DNA from: Deinococcus sp. Leaf326 | GTDB taxonomy: Bacteria > Deinococcota > Deinococci > Deinococcales > Deinococcaceae | NCBI RefSeq assembly: GCF_001424185.1 | Contig: NZ_LMOM01000032.1 | Span: 124,001 to 188,000, forward strand | DNA length: 64,000 nucleotides | Direction of reading: 5' to 3' | Shown here: positions 7,996 to 20,233 of the stretch, in pieces | Layout of the letters: each line of letters starts with the position of its first letter | How positions within the stretch are numbered: position 1 is the first letter of the stretch | Program-made: the position numbers and the translations under genes | The notes under the pieces: model-generated | Told to the model about the DNA's origin: nothing | The model's database searches: none | Seen by the model: the letters and a program-made list of their open reading frames with translations, nothing else

Positions 7996-9969
7996 ATGAG
8001 GCGCGTGACCCGCCGCCTGCCCCTGGTCCTCAAGACGGCCTTTGCTTTTGACGGCGCGAAGTGGCGTCCGGACACGGCGCTGCGCTGCACCATCGGGGTG
8101 GCAGTCCCGGTGCTGGTGGGTGCCCTGAGCGGCAACGCGGCCCTGGGGGTGCTCGCCTCGACCGGGGCGCTCAATGCGGGCCTAGCCTCCTTTACCGGCG
8201 TGACCCGCAGCCGCCTGCGCGTCATGCTGATTTCCAGCGTCCTCATGAGCCTGGTCACCGTGCTCGCCATCTGGGCGGGCCAGAGTACCCTCGCCACGAC
8301 CCTGAGTGTCGGGGTGGTCAGCTTTTTGCTCGTGCTCTACGGCGCGCAGGGCGCGGCCGCGACGACCGTCGCCATTCAGTCCACCATGACCCTGATCGTG
8401 TTGACCGGATTGCGCCTGCCCAGCGACCTCGCGCTGCCGGGCGGAGGACTGGTGCTGGCTGGGGGGCTGTTGCAGGTGCTGCTGCTCACGGTGGCGTGGC
8501 CTGCGCGGCCCCGGCAGGCTGAGCGCCGGGCAGTCGCTCTCGTCTACCGCCGGCTGGAACACTGGGCCGAGACGCTGCCGCTCGAAGCGCACGCTCTGCT
8601 GGACGCCACCTCCCTGCAGGAGGCCTGGGACCTCCTGAACGAGGCGCGCACCCACCTCCGGGAGGAACGCGGCCCGGAGCGCCGGCAGGAACACGCGGAG
8701 CTGCGGCAGGCACTGCGGGTCGCCGAGGGCCTGCGCGCTGCGCTCGTGGGGTATGTTCGTGCCGACCGGGCCCTACGCCTCGAAGGCCTGGAAGGCGAGC
8801 GGCAGGCCGGAGCGCTGGCGGCCGCGCTCCTCCAAGCCCTGCGCCAGATCGAGCAGGGGGTCAAGCGGGGAGAGGTACGGTCCTCGGCTGCCTCCCGGCA
8901 AGCGCTGGAGCGGGCAGTCGCAGACCTGAGCGGGCCGGCCGGGGAAGAGCTGCGGCCCTGGGCGGCCCTCATCCTGGCACTGCTCGCCGACCTCGACCGT
9001 CCGCCCCTGCCCGAGGCGCTGACCGCGGGGAAGAGGAGCGGCGCCCTCCGCCCAGCTCTGGGTGACTGGCCGCGCAGCGCCTCGCTGCGGACCCTGTTGG
9101 GCCGCCACGCCCTGAAGTACGCTCTCGTGCTGGGTCTCAGCGTGTACGTCGAGCGCCGGCTGAACGTACCGCACGGCTACTGGTTGCCCCTTACCGTGGG
9201 TGTGGTGCTGCGCCAGGACTACGTCTCGACCCTTACGCGCGGCGTGGCCCGCCTGGGCGGCACGCTGGCCGGAGTGGCGCTCGGCGCGCTGGTCACGGCG
9301 CTTCACCCGCCGCACACGGCGCTGGCCCTGCTGGGGGTGGGGGCGGCCTTCTTCACCTACGCGCTGTTTCCGGCCGGGTACGCGGCTTTCTCGGGGGCCA
9401 TCACCCTGTACGTCCTGTTCTCGGTGGCGGGGTCGGGGCTGTCGGAAGGGCAGGCAGCCGAACAGCGGCTCGTCTTCACGCTCTTGGGCGGCGCGGTGGC
9501 TCTCCTAACCTACCTGCTGTGGCCGAGCTGGCAGGGGCCGGGAGCACGCCGGGTCCTGCGCGACGCCGCCGAGGCCCAGCACCGGTATCTGCTGGCCGTG
9601 CAGGATCTGTGGAAGGCGGCACAGGACCGGGAAGAGTCACAGGCCGGAGCCGCCAACCAAGCCAGTCAGGCGCGCGAGGAAGCGCGGCGGCTGCGCATGC
9701 AGGCCGAGGCGCTGGTGCGCGCGGTCCGGATTGAGCCGGCCTGGGGTCAGGGCGCGGCCCGCGCGCGGTTGGAGCGTCAGAGGACCGAGGAGGCGCTGCT
9801 GCGGCTACACGCCGGCGCGGCCCGCAGTCTGTCGTTGCACGCCCAGGCCCTGCGGCCGCCCAGAGCGCAGCTTCCGGTCCTGGGAGAAGAACTCGCGCAC
9901 GCCGCCGCCGAAGCAGAAGCGTTGGCCGGCAGCTTGCATGACGGACCCGCCGGGCCGGCCCCCGAATGA
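7996..9969 (+). CDS. FUSC-family membrane protein (aromatic acid exporter-like)
   Basis: A 657-residue inner-membrane protein with the FUSC/YccS layout: an N-terminal hydrophobic block of about six helices (residues ~25-165), a long helical cytoplasmic section (~170-350), a second hydrophobic block (~365-505) and a coiled-coil, Gln/Glu/Ala-rich C-terminus. The second block carries the family-like YWLPLTVGVVLRQDY. Relatives include AaeB, which exports aromatic carboxylic acids, and YccS of unknown role. No periplasmic adaptor gene is adjacent, so substrate and partners are unknown. Confidence 0.85.
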   Translation: MRRVTRRLPLVLKTAFAFDGAKWRPDTALRCTIGVAVPVLVGALSGNAALGVLASTGALNAGLASFTGVTRSRLRVMLISSVLMSLVTVLAIWAGQSTLATTLSVGVVSFLLVLYGAQGAAATTVAIQSTMTLIVLTGLRLPSDLALPGGGLVLAGGLLQVLLLTVAWPARPRQAERRAVALVYRRLEHWAETLPLEAHALLDATSLQEAWDLLNEARTHLREERGPERRQEHAELRQALRVAEGLRAALVGYVRADRALRLEGLEGERQAGALAAALLQALRQIEQGVKRGEVRSSAASRQALERAVADLSGPAGEELRPWAALILALLADLDRPPLPEALTAGKRSGALRPALGDWPRSASLRTLLGRHALKYALVLGLSVYVERRLNVPHGYWLPLTVGVVLRQDYVSTLTRGVARLGGTLAGVALGALVTALHPPHTALALLGVGAAFFTYALFPAGYAAFSGAITLYVLFSVAGSGLSEGQAAEQRLVFTLLGGAVALLTYLLWPSWQGPGARRVLRDAAEAQHRYLLAVQDLWKAAQDREESQAGAANQASQAREEARRLRMQAEALVRAVRIEPAWGQGAARARLERQRTEEALLRLHAGAARSLSLHAQALRPPRAQLPVLGEELAHAAAEAEALAGSLHDGPAGPAPE

Positions 9970-10012
9970 GAACCGGACCCGAAAAGACCGAGACCTGCGC
10001 CTGACCGGGCGG

Positions 10013-10041
10013 TAGACAGAAGTAATCATAATCATTATGGT
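10013..10041 (+). promoter_or_regulatory. Catalase promoter with PerR box
   Basis: -35 TAGACA (10013-10018), 17-bp spacer, -10 TATGGT (10036-10041). The 13-bp palindrome CATAATCATTATG at 10027-10039 contains the PerR/Fur core ATAATNATTAT and covers the spacer and the -10 box, as expected for repression. The regulator is probably the PerR-like protein encoded just downstream of the catalase. Confidence 0.75.
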
Positions 10042-10079
10042 CTGGGAGTTCGGTGGACTGCACCGGCAAGGAGACTTCC

Positions 10080-11699
<1,620 letters not shown>

Positions 11700-11712
11700 G
11701 CGGCGGGGGAGG

Positions 11713-11740
11713 AGTCGCCCGAATCTGGGCGGCTTTTTCT
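11713..11740 (+). terminator. Intrinsic terminator after katA
   Basis: Stem GTCGCCC/GGGCGGC (one G-U pair), 6-nt loop, then TTTTT. Readthrough could still feed the regulator gene 22 nt downstream. Confidence 0.75.
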
Positions 11741-11761
11741 CGGGCCTGGCTCCGGCAGCCT

Positions 11762-12187
11762 ATGACCACCGACCTTGCCCGCCACCTCGAACGCAGTGGC
11801 CTGCGCGTGACGCAGCCACGTCTCACGCTGCTGGAATTTTTCGCCGGAACCGAGGGCCACTTCACGCCCGAGGAAATCTCCGAGCGGCTGCGGGCCTCGG
11901 GGCACCCCCTGAGCATCGCCACGCTGTACCAGAACCTGCGGACCTTCAGCGAACGCGGCCTGATTGGCGAGATGACTGGCCCCGGTGGGGAGGCGCGTTA
12001 CGACACCAACCTGACCCCGCACTCGCACCTGGTGTGCCTGCGCTGCGGCCGGATGGTGGACATCATGCTCGACCTGCCTGACCTCAGTCCGGTCGCCCAG
12101 GCGTGGGGCTGGGCAGTCACGCGGGCCAGGGTGGACCTTCAGGGTTTGTGTCCCGCGTGCCAGCCGGGAAGCGACGAGGTGGGCTGA
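11762..12187 (+). CDS. perR: Fur-superfamily regulator, PerR-like
   Basis: A 141-residue Fur-family repressor. The winged helix has RVTQPRLTLLEFF and the recognition helix SIATLYQNLRTFSERGLI. The dimerisation domain holds HSHLVCLRCGRMVDIM and LCPACQ, giving the two CxxC pairs of the structural Zn site. Position directly after a catalase whose promoter has a PerR-type box argues for PerR (peroxide sensing by metal-catalysed His oxidation) rather than Fur or Zur, but sequence alone does not separate these with certainty. Confidence 0.85.
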   Translation: MTTDLARHLERSGLRVTQPRLTLLEFFAGTEGHFTPEEISERLRASGHPLSIATLYQNLRTFSERGLIGEMTGPGGEARYDTNLTPHSHLVCLRCGRMVDIMLDLPDLSPVAQAWGWAVTRARVDLQGLCPACQPGSDEVG

Positions 12188-12228
12188 GGCAGCAGGGGGA
12201 TAAGGACGCCTTCTGTTATCCTGACCCC

Positions 12229-12328
12229 TACAACACGCCGCTCTGCGCGGCAGGCAGCGGCGGCCATACGCTGAATGGGTGGAGTCTGTCTGGTGACGGC
12301 TCCACCCTTGCCTTGTTGAGGAGGTCCT
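12229..12328 (+). promoter_or_regulatory. Structured 5' leader of nhaA, candidate cation riboswitch
   Basis: A TATCCT box at 12217-12222 would start a roughly 100-nt leader. It folds as a hairpin CGCCGCT/AGCGGCG (12237-12262, with an inner CTGC/GCAG) and a perfect 8-bp hairpin GGGTGGAG/CTCCACCC (12277-12307). The second hairpin ends about 8 nt before the GAGGAGG ribosome site. Two riboswitch classes (nhaA-I and nhaA-II) are known before nhaA genes; I cannot verify a match. Confidence 0.5.
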
Positions 12329-13642
12329 ATGTCTTCTGTTCCCCCTCCGGCCCCGCGGGCCGGCTCCCCCGAGCCCGGTCGGCCCCTGACGTTGCCGCCT
12401 GGGCCCAGCCCGTTTTCCCAGTTCGTGCGCAGCCAGTCCTTCGCAGGGCTGCTGCTGTTCGCGTCCGCCGCGCTGGCCTTCGGGCTGGCCAATTCCCCGC
12501 TGGCGGAGGGGTACGAGGCGTTGCGTCACGAGCACCTCTCCGTCTTGGTCGGCCGCCAGGGCCTGGACCTGAGTCTGGAACACTGGGTCAACGACGGCCT
12601 GATGGCGATTTTCTTTCTGCTGGTTGGCCTGGAGATCAAACGCGAGCTCCTCGTCGGAGAACTGGCCAACCCACGCCGGGCGGCCCTGGCCGTGGCGGGC
12701 GCCCTGGGGGGCATGGCCGTGCCGGCGCTGCTGTACGCCCTCCTGAATCTGGGGGGGCCAGGCCTGCGCGGCTGGGGCATTCCGATGGCGACCGACATCG
12801 CTTTCTCGCTGGGCATTCTGGCGCTGCTGGGCCCGCGCGTGCCGGTGGGCCTCAAGGTCTTCCTAACGGCGCTGGCGATCGTGGACGACCTGGGAGCCGT
12901 CGTTGTGATTGCGCTGTTCTATACCAGCGAACTTGACCTGCCCGCCATGCTGGCCGCCGCGCTGACCTGGGGCGCGCTGCTCGTGCTGGGCCGGCTGGGC
13001 GTGCGGCGGTTGGGGGTATACGCTGCGCTGGGAGTCGTGCTGTGGCTCCTCGTCCTCCAGTCGGGCCTGCATGCCACCATCGCCGGGGTCCTGCTGGCCC
13101 TGGCAGTGCCGCTGCGCCGGGCCGCGCCGCTCGCGGTGTCGTTGCCGGGCGCGCTGGTGGCCGACGCCGACAACGAGCGCCTGGGCATGCACCTCCAGCG
13201 GGCCGAGGCTGCCCTGGAGCGCGCGCAGAGCCCGCTGCACCGCCTCGAACACCTGCTGCACCCCTACGTGACCTACGCCGTCCTGCCGCTGTTCGCCTTT
13301 ATGAATGCGGGGGTGGCGATCGGCGGGGCCACGCTGGGCACGGTCACGCTGGGCGTGGTGGCTGGGCTCGTGCTGGGCAAGCCGCTGGGCGTGCTGGGCG
13401 GCGCGTGGCTGGCGGTGCGCGCCGGGCTGGCCGTGCTGCCGGCCGGCGTGAACTGGTCGCTGCTGGCCGGCGCGGGGATGCTGGCAGGAATAGGCTTCAC
13501 GGTGTCGCTGTTCGTCGCCAACCTCGCCTTCGCCGATGCCGCGCTCCTGACCGGGGCCAAGCTCGGTGTCCTGATCGGCACGCTGTGTTCGGGGGTCCTG
13601 GGTGTGACCTGGCTGCTTCTCAAGACTCGGCGCGCGCCCTGA
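12329..13642 (+). CDS. nhaA: NhaA-type Na+/H+ antiporter
   Basis: A 437-residue membrane antiporter exporting Na+ or Li+ in exchange for protons. The ion-binding motif AIVDDLGAV carries the paired aspartates equivalent to E. coli D163/D164, and [11 protein letters not shown] carries the D133 equivalent. Twelve hydrophobic segments are visible. [15 protein letters not shown] and FMNAGV are also family features. SD GAGGAGG sits 5 nt before the ATG. The first ~35 residues are Pro-rich and cytoplasmic. The structured leader may sense the transported ion. Confidence 0.95.
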   Translation: MSSVPPPAPRAGSPEPGRPLTLPPGPSPFSQFVRSQSFAGLLLFASAALAFGLANSPLAEGYEALRHEHLSVLVGRQGLDLSLEHWVNDGLMAIFFLLVGLEIKRELLVGELANPRRAALAVAGALGGMAVPALLYALLNLGGPGLRGWGIPMATDIAFSLGILALLGPRVPVGLKVFLTALAIVDDLGAVVVIALFYTSELDLPAMLAAALTWGALLVLGRLGVRRLGVYAALGVVLWLLVLQSGLHATIAGVLLALAVPLRRAAPLAVSLPGALVADADNERLGMHLQRAEAALERAQSPLHRLEHLLHPYVTYAVLPLFAFMNAGVAIGGATLGTVTLGVVAGLVLGKPLGVLGGAWLAVRAGLAVLPAGVNWSLLAGAGMLAGIGFTVSLFVANLAFADAALLTGAKLGVLIGTLCSGVLGVTWLLLKTRRAP

Positions 13643-13654
13643 ATATGGAAGTCT

Positions 13655-13685
13655 CCCTCGCCGGCAGGTTCCGGTGGGGGAGGGA
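13655..13685. terminator. Weak hairpin between convergent nhaA and GH43 genes
   Basis: An outer stem TCCCTC/GAGGGA with an inner CCGG/CCGG, no U-tract on either strand. It may serve as a boundary; weak as an intrinsic terminator. Confidence 0.3.
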
Positions 13686-13715
13686 AGAGGGCTTACGGGA
13701 AGTCGGCCGCCGCGC

Positions 13716-14816
13716 CTACTCGAAGAACTTCAGGCTCCAGCCGGTGTTGCTCGTCGGGCCGTTGCCGGGGCCGCGCGTGTAGGCCGTGTTGCCCCACCAC
13801 ATGAACGTGCCGCTGTACCACGAGCGGTTGCCCCAGGTGTAGTTCAGGGATTTGGGCACGGCATGGAACATCATGGGAAAGCGCGAACCCGAGGGCGGGC
13901 TGGTCGAGACGTCGCCGTTCAGCAGCACGAAACTGTGGTGCCCCGGCCCATTGACGTTCAGTGTAGGGTCCCAGCCGCTCATCATCAGGTTGCCGTTGGA
14001 GCCGAACAGGCAGCCATTGGACTTGTACCACGCCCACACGTTGGTCGGGTCGCCGCTGCTCAGGCGCAGGTCGGCGAGGCAGTAGTTCGCCGCCCAGCTG
14101 CCGTTGGCCGAATACACGATGTGCAGCTGTCCGCCTGGGTCTACGACCGGCTCGGGCGCCTCGTTGACGCGGGTGGGCGGCGAGGGGTCGGCCTGCTCCC
14201 AGCCCTCGCGCGGCTGCGAGATGATGAAGCGCCCCCCGGTCGTCGAGGTCGGGGTGTTCATGCGGGCGATGTAGAGGTTCTGCTCGCCGTTGGTGGTGCC
14301 CGCCCAGCCGGACCACACGAACCAGCGCGCGCCCCCGAAGGTGAAGGCCGTGCCGTCAATGGCCCAGCGGTCGTCGGGCAGGGCCATGCGCTGCGGGTCG
14401 CTGTAGCCGCTGCCCGGGCTGGCCGAGGACGACATGTACATGCGCTGCCCGCCGCCCCCGTCCCCGGCCGCAAAGTAGATGTAGTAGCGCCCGTCGACCG
14501 GCTCGCGCACGATTTCCGGCGCCCACACGTTGGGCAGATTTCTAGCACCCGCCCAGATGAGCACGCGCGGCGCCGCGGCCAGGCCGTCCACGCTGCCGGC
14601 GGCGCGGGTGTAGATGTTGTTGCCGTCCGACTCGACCGAGTAGTAGGTGGACCCTGCCCGCAGCACGCTGGGGTCGGCGTTGCGGATGCTGGTCTGGGCC
14701 TGGGGGGTGAGCAGCGCGGTCGGTGCGGTCTGACCGGCGGTGGGCGCGACCGTGGCGGGCTGGCCACAGGCAGCGAGGGGAAGAGAGAGCAGGAGGGAAA
14801 CACTCCACTTCAGCAT
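13716..14816 (-). CDS. GH43-family glycosidase, exported lipoprotein
   Basis: A 366-residue five-bladed beta-propeller enzyme, probably an arabinofuranosidase or xylosidase of GH43. The signal peptide ends with a lipobox, LPLAACGQ, so it is anchored outside the cell. Candidate catalytic acids are the Asp in IRNADPSV (general base), the Asp in WAIDGTAF (pKa modulator) and the Glu in NEAPEPVVD (acid). GPGHHSFV is the usual His-containing motif. SD GGAGG precedes the ATG. It is the last gene of the six-gene hemicellulose operon and more divergent than the two GH43 genes upstream. Confidence 0.85.
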   Translation of the reverse strand: MLKWSVSLLLSLPLAACGQPATVAPTAGQTAPTALLTPQAQTSIRNADPSVLRAGSTYYSVESDGNNIYTRAAGSVDGLAAAPRVLIWAGARNLPNVWAPEIVREPVDGRYYIYFAAGDGGGGQRMYMSSSASPGSGYSDPQRMALPDDRWAIDGTAFTFGGARWFVWSGWAGTTNGEQNLYIARMNTPTSTTGGRFIISQPREGWEQADPSPPTRVNEAPEPVVDPGGQLHIVYSANGSWAANYCLADLRLSSGDPTNVWAWYKSNGCLFGSNGNLMMSGWDPTLNVNGPGHHSFVLLNGDVSTSPPSGSRFPMMFHAVPKSLNYTWGNRSWYSGTFMWWGNTAYTRGPGNGPTSNTGWSLKFFE

Positions 14817-14856
14817 GGGACCTCCGGAGAAGGGGACGGGGTGGGTAGTGGCGGGT

Positions 14857-15774
14857 TCAGGGGCGCCGGACCTGGGGCGCGCCCCCGGACCAGTCCAGCG
14901 GCGCGGCGTGGAGCTGCCGTTTGGTGTGCTCGGGATTCCAGGCGTGGAACACCAGGATGTCCTCGCCTTCCCGCTGCGTCACGCTGGCGTGACCGGGGCC
15001 GGTGAGGCCGTCGCCGGTCCGCAGCACGGTCGCGGCCTGTTGCGGCTCGTGGAAGGGGCCTAGCGGATGGTCGGCGACCGCGTGGCCCACGCCGTAGCCC
15101 TCGCCGGTCCAGGCGCCGCCCGAGTACAGCAGGTGGAACTTCCCGCCGCGCTCCAGCACGAAGGCGCCCTCCAGGGTGTGCCAGTCGTGGACGCCGCCGT
15201 ACATCGCCCGCCCCGACTGATAGCGCTGCCAGTCGCCACTGGCCCGCAGCACGGTGCGCACCTCGCCCAGCCGGGTCATGCCGTGCAGCGGGGCCACGCA
15301 CAGCACGGTGCCGGGGCGCTCGCCGCTCAGGTCGTCGCGCGCGAAGTACAGGAACCACTCGCCGCTGCTGGCCCGGAAGGGGTGCGGGTCGATGGCGAAG
15401 GGCTCGTCCGGCGTGAGGTTCAGGCCCAGGTCATGAAAAGGCCCAGCCGGCCCGTCGGCCACCGCGACGCGCAGGTGGTGGCCCTGGTCCCCAATGCCTA
15501 CCGAGTAGTACATGTAGAACCGGCCGCCGGCGTAGGCCACTTCCGGCGCCCAGTAGTCGCGCGGCTCGTCGCTGATGGGTTCCAGTGCCCCGCCGCAGGC
15601 CTGCCACTCGCGCAGGTCGGCCGAGGTCAGGACCGCGAAGGCCCGCCCGTCCACCATCCCGCCCGTGCCGTAGGCGTAGTAGCGGCCCTCGTGTTTGAGC
15701 ACGAAGGGGTCAGCGAAGTAGGCTTCGTGCAGCGGCCCGGTCGGCAAGAGGTCGGCAGCCACGGCGTCGCTCAT
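14857..15774 (-). CDS. GH43-family glycosidase, cytoplasmic
   Basis: A 305-residue GH43 propeller without signal peptide, so it probably splits imported arabino- or xylo-oligosaccharides inside the cell. Catalytic-site candidates: [10 protein letters not shown] (base Asp), FAIDPHPFR (modulator Asp), [10 protein letters not shown] (acid Glu); GPGHASVT supplies the metal/substrate His. Its ATG overlaps the stop of the secreted GH43 upstream (ATGA). Confidence 0.88.
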   Translation of the reverse strand: MSDAVAADLLPTGPLHEAYFADPFVLKHEGRYYAYGTGGMVDGRAFAVLTSADLREWQACGGALEPISDEPRDYWAPEVAYAGGRFYMYYSVGIGDQGHHLRVAVADGPAGPFHDLGLNLTPDEPFAIDPHPFRASSGEWFLYFARDDLSGERPGTVLCVAPLHGMTRLGEVRTVLRASGDWQRYQSGRAMYGGVHDWHTLEGAFVLERGGKFHLLYSGGAWTGEGYGVGHAVADHPLGPFHEPQQAATVLRTGDGLTGPGHASVTQREGEDILVFHAWNPEHTKRQLHAAPLDWSGGAPQVRRP

Positions 15775-16775
15775 GGAGCCACCGCCGGGGCAGGCTGGGG
15801 CGTCAGGGTCGGGCCCTGCACCTTCACGGCGCCGTCCCGGAAGGAGATCCGGTCGAGCCGCATGCTGCGGTAGCCCTTATCGTCGCCGATCTGGCCCCCG
15901 GTCCAGGCATGGTAGGCCAGCCAGGTCTGCCCGGCCGCGTCGGTCACGACGCTCTGGTGCCCCGGCCCGGCCACTTCGCCTTTCGAGACCAGAATCGGAT
16001 TCTCGGCGGCTTTGCTATATGGCCCCGTGACCTTGCGGGCAACCGCGTAGCCCACCGCGTACAGGTCCGAGTCGAAGGGCCCGGCCGAGTACAGCAGGTA
16101 GTAGAAGTCGCCGCGCCGGTACAGCGTCGGGGCCTCGATGACGTTGCCCTCCCACAGCGCGAAATTCTGGATGAGGGCGGTCGCCTTGCCGGTCAATTTG
16201 AGGCCGTCGGCGCTCAATGGCTGCACATAGAGGTGCGTGGCGAGGTTACAGCAGTTGCCGTCGTTCTTCCAGAGGAGGTAGGCTCGGCCGTCCGTATCAA
16301 TAAAGGGGCTGGCGTCAATGCTGCCCCCCTCGGCCACCTGACACACGAGCGGCCCATTCCCCACCCCCCGGAACGGCCCGGCGGGCGAGGCCGAGACGGC
16401 GGCCCCGATGCACTGGCGGTCGCTGGCGCGGTCGCGGGCGGTGAAGTACAGCACGTGCTGACCGCGCAGTTTCGCCACCTCGGGCGCCCAGGTCAGCCCC
16501 GGCCGTGCCCAGGCGGGCAGGGTGGGCATCGCGTCGCCCGCCCGCTCCCAGTTCACGAGGTCACGGCTGATCATGTGCGGCACGTTGCCCCCCGTGCCGT
16601 TGGTGGCGTAGGCGTGGTAGGTCGCGCCGCTACGCAGAATGAACGGGTCGGGAAAATTGGCGTCCACGACCGGGTTGGTGAAGGTCCGGGCCGGCGCCGG
16701 ACCACCCCCGGCCCCCGAGGTGAGCAGGGGCAGGGCGGCGGCCAGGGCCAGCAGGGCCGGGGCACACTTGAGCAT
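15771..16775 (-). CDS. GH43-family glycosidase, secreted
   Basis: A 334-residue GH43 enzyme with an N-terminal signal peptide ([18 protein letters not shown]), exported but without a clear lipobox. Motifs: [11 protein letters not shown] (base Asp), [10 protein letters not shown] (modulator Asp), [11 protein letters not shown] (acid Glu), GPGHQSVV. The ribosome site AAGGAG overlaps the stop of the permease gene upstream. With the two other GH43 genes it gives one cytoplasmic and two extracellular side-chain or backbone cutters. Confidence 0.9.
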   Translation of the reverse strand: MLKCAPALLALAAALPLLTSGAGGGPAPARTFTNPVVDANFPDPFILRSGATYHAYATNGTGGNVPHMISRDLVNWERAGDAMPTLPAWARPGLTWAPEVAKLRGQHVLYFTARDRASDRQCIGAAVSASPAGPFRGVGNGPLVCQVAEGGSIDASPFIDTDGRAYLLWKNDGNCCNLATHLYVQPLSADGLKLTGKATALIQNFALWEGNVIEAPTLYRRGDFYYLLYSAGPFDSDLYAVGYAVARKVTGPYSKAAENPILVSKGEVAGPGHQSVVTDAAGQTWLAYHAWTGGQIGDDKGYRSMRLDRISFRDGAVKVQGPTLTPQPAPAVAP

Positions 16776-16778
16776 GAA

Positions 16779-17663
16779 CTACTCCTTGAGGCCCGTCGTG
16801 GACAGGCCCGCTTCGAGAAAACGCTGCGCGATCAGGTAGGCGATCAATGCCGGGACCGCCGCCAGGGTGGTTGAGGCCATCAACTTGCCGTACTCGGTGA
16901 CGTAGCGCTGCGAAAAGGTGGTGATGCCCACCGGCAGAGTCATCTTGTCCACGTCGGTCACGGTGTAGAGCGGCCACAGGAAGTTGTTCCACGACCCCAT
17001 GAAGGCGAACACCGCCAGCGTGACGACCGCCGGCAGACTCAGCGGCAGGATGATGCGCCACCAGATGAGCAGGCTGCTTGCCCCGTCGAGCTTGGCGGCC
17101 TCCTCCAGTTCGCGCGGAATGCCCTGGAAGAACTGCCGCAGCAAGAAGACCCCGAACACCCCGCTGACGCCCGGCCAGATCAGGGCGTGGTACGAATTGA
17201 TCCAGCCGAAATTGAGCATCATGATGTAGGTCGGGACCAGAGTCACGATGCCCGGAATCATCAGGCTCGACAGGATGAACCAGAACCAGGTGTCGCGCCC
17301 CGGAAAGCGCATCCGCGCCAGCGGATAGGCGGTCAACGCGCACAGCAGGACATGCAGCACGGTGAAGGTCAGCGCGACCACCAGCGAATTCCAGGTCCAG
17401 CGCAGGATGTTGCCGTCGGGCGAGGTCAGCACCTCGCGGTAGTTGTCCAGCGTGGGGTGAAGCGGCCACCACTGCACCGGCGAGACGATGGCGTCGGCCT
17501 CCGACTTCAGGGAGGTCGAGAGCATCCAGTACACCGGCGCCAGGAACAGCGCGGCCAGCACGCACAGCAGCAGGAAGCGCGGCACCTCGCGCGGAAAGCG
17601 CCGGCGCGGCCTGGGCCTCGGCCGGGCCTGGGCGCCAGGGACGGGCGTGCCGGGCGCGCTCAC
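16779..17663 (-). CDS. Carbohydrate ABC transporter permease, MalG type
   Basis: A 294-residue inner-membrane permease with six hydrophobic segments. The cytoplasmic EAA loop, which docks to the ATPase, is ELEEAAKLDGASSLLIWWRIILPLSLP. The start is a GTG at 17663 overlapping the stop of the MalF-type gene (GTGA). The first 30 residues are Pro/Arg-rich. No ATPase gene is in the operon, so a shared MsmK/MalK-type ATPase elsewhere probably energises it. Confidence 0.92.
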   Translation of the reverse strand: MSAPGTPVPGAQARPRPRPRRRFPREVPRFLLLCVLAALFLAPVYWMLSTSLKSEADAIVSPVQWWPLHPTLDNYREVLTSPDGNILRWTWNSLVVALTFTVLHVLLCALTAYPLARMRFPGRDTWFWFILSSLMIPGIVTLVPTYIMMLNFGWINSYHALIWPGVSGVFGVFLLRQFFQGIPRELEEAAKLDGASSLLIWWRIILPLSLPAVVTLAVFAFMGSWNNFLWPLYTVTDVDKMTLPVGITTFSQRYVTEYGKLMASTTLAAVPALIAYLIAQRFLEAGLSTTGLKE

Positions 17664-18613
17664 GAAGTTCCCTTCACGTCGCGGGCCATCAGCCCGAACT
17701 GCGCCGCCGTGAAGATCAGCATCATCAGGCCGAAGACGAAGCCCATCGCCGCCGCGCTGGAGATCTGGTTGTTCGTGAAGCCCTCCTCGGTGATGTACTG
17801 GATCACGCTCTGGGTGCTGCGGTTGGGGCCGCCCGCCGTGATGACCAGGGACTGCCCGAACAGCTGAAACGAGGCCAGCGCCGTCGTGATGAACACGAAC
17901 AGGGTCTGCGGGGCCAGCAGCGGCCAGGTGATGTGCCGGAACTGCTGGCCAGGGGTCGCGCCGTCCAGCGCCGCCGCCTCGTACAGGCTCGCGGGCACGT
18001 TGCTCAGGGCCGCGAGGTACAGCGTCATGTTGAACCCGACCGTCCACCACACCGTGCCGACCACGATGGGCACCCAGGCCAGCCCCTCGGTCGAGAGCCA
18101 GGGAATGGGGGGGGCGCCGGTCAGGGCTTCGCGCGCGGCGTTCACCAGCCCGATCTGGTTGTCGAACATCCAGCGCCACAGGATGCCCATGACCGAGACC
18201 GTCAGGACGCCTGGCAGAAAGAACACCGCCCGGAAGAAGGTGCGCCCGAAGATGGGCCGCTGGAGCAGCAGGGCCAGCCCCAGCGCCGCGGCGACGAGCA
18301 GCGGCACGCTGACCACCGTAAATAGCGCCGTATTCAGCAGCGTGCGCCAGAAGAAGTCGAACTGCGGCGTGCCGGGGACGAACAGATTCCGGAAGAATTC
18401 CAGGCCCACGAAGCTCTGCACGCTGCTCAGCAGGTCCCAGCGGTGCATCCCGATATACAGCCCGTAGCCCACCGGGTACACCGTGAAGACGAAGAACAGC
18501 AGGGCGTGCGGCAGCAGGTACAGGTACGGTTCGGCCCGGGCGGCGGCGCCGGCGCGTGGGGCGTCGCCGCGCCGCGCCGCGTGGCGGGCCGGCTGGGGCG
18601 CGTGGTCGGTCAT
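17660..18613 (-). CDS. Carbohydrate ABC transporter permease, MalF type
   Basis: A 317-residue permease with six hydrophobic segments and the EAA motif LYEAAALDGATPGQQFRHITWPLL. It pairs with the MalG-type subunit encoded downstream (4-nt overlap) and the binding protein upstream. Likely cargo is the oligosaccharide released by the secreted GH43 enzymes. Confidence 0.92.
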   Translation of the reverse strand: MTDHAPQPARHAARRGDAPRAGAAARAEPYLYLLPHALLFFVFTVYPVGYGLYIGMHRWDLLSSVQSFVGLEFFRNLFVPGTPQFDFFWRTLLNTALFTVVSVPLLVAAALGLALLLQRPIFGRTFFRAVFFLPGVLTVSVMGILWRWMFDNQIGLVNAAREALTGAPPIPWLSTEGLAWVPIVVGTVWWTVGFNMTLYLAALSNVPASLYEAAALDGATPGQQFRHITWPLLAPQTLFVFITTALASFQLFGQSLVITAGGPNRSTQSVIQYITEEGFTNNQISSAAAMGFVFGLMMLIFTAAQFGLMARDVKGTS

Positions 18614-18650
18614 GGCTCTCCTGTCGGGCGGGAAGGGACGGGCAAGGGGC

Positions 18651-18691
18651 CGGCGCGGCCTGTGGGAAAGCCTGTTCCCTGGGCCGCGCCG
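18651..18691 (-). repeat. Stem-loop between binding-protein and permease genes
   Basis: A perfect 10-bp inverted repeat CGGCGCGGCC/GGCCGCGCCG with a 21-nt loop, no U-tract. At this position in ABC operons a stem-loop commonly stabilises the binding-protein mRNA or cuts downstream expression. Confidence 0.5.
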
Positions 18692-18707
18692 ACCCCGCGC
18701 CGGAGCT

Positions 18708-19997
<1,290 letters not shown>

Positions 19998-20136
19998 GAC
20001 AGGTTCCTCCTGGAGAAAGGGGACAGGGCAGGAGGTACGGCGGGATGGGCGCCCGGACAGCCCCGGAGGCTGTTCGCCGCGCCGATCTCTGTGCGCACCT
20101 CGGACGGCGCCCACGACCAGATGTGTAGACCTCTGG

Positions 20137-20181
20137 ACTGTAACACCTCGGCCCTAAACCGTCAACAAAATTGGTGGGTTT
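20137..20181 (-). promoter_or_regulatory. Promoter and 30-bp element of the GH43/ABC operon
   Basis: -35 TTGACG (20160-20165), 17-bp spacer, -10 TACAGT (20137-20142). A 30-bp element at 20152-20181 spans the -35 box and matches 23 of 30 positions with the one before the GH2 gene. Conserved parts are AAACCC at one end and GTTGA-NN-GTTTAGGG at the other. It is probably the operator of the ArsR-like regulator encoded between them. Confidence 0.65.
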
Positions 20182-20233
20182 AAGAAAGCCCCCATCTCTG
20201 CCCTGCCCGCGCCTGTGTCCCGCCGCGCACAGC

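Noticed and set aside
13655..13685. Hairpin after nhaA as a strong intrinsic terminator
   Set aside because: Imperfect stem and no U-tract on either strand; listed only as a weak candidate.
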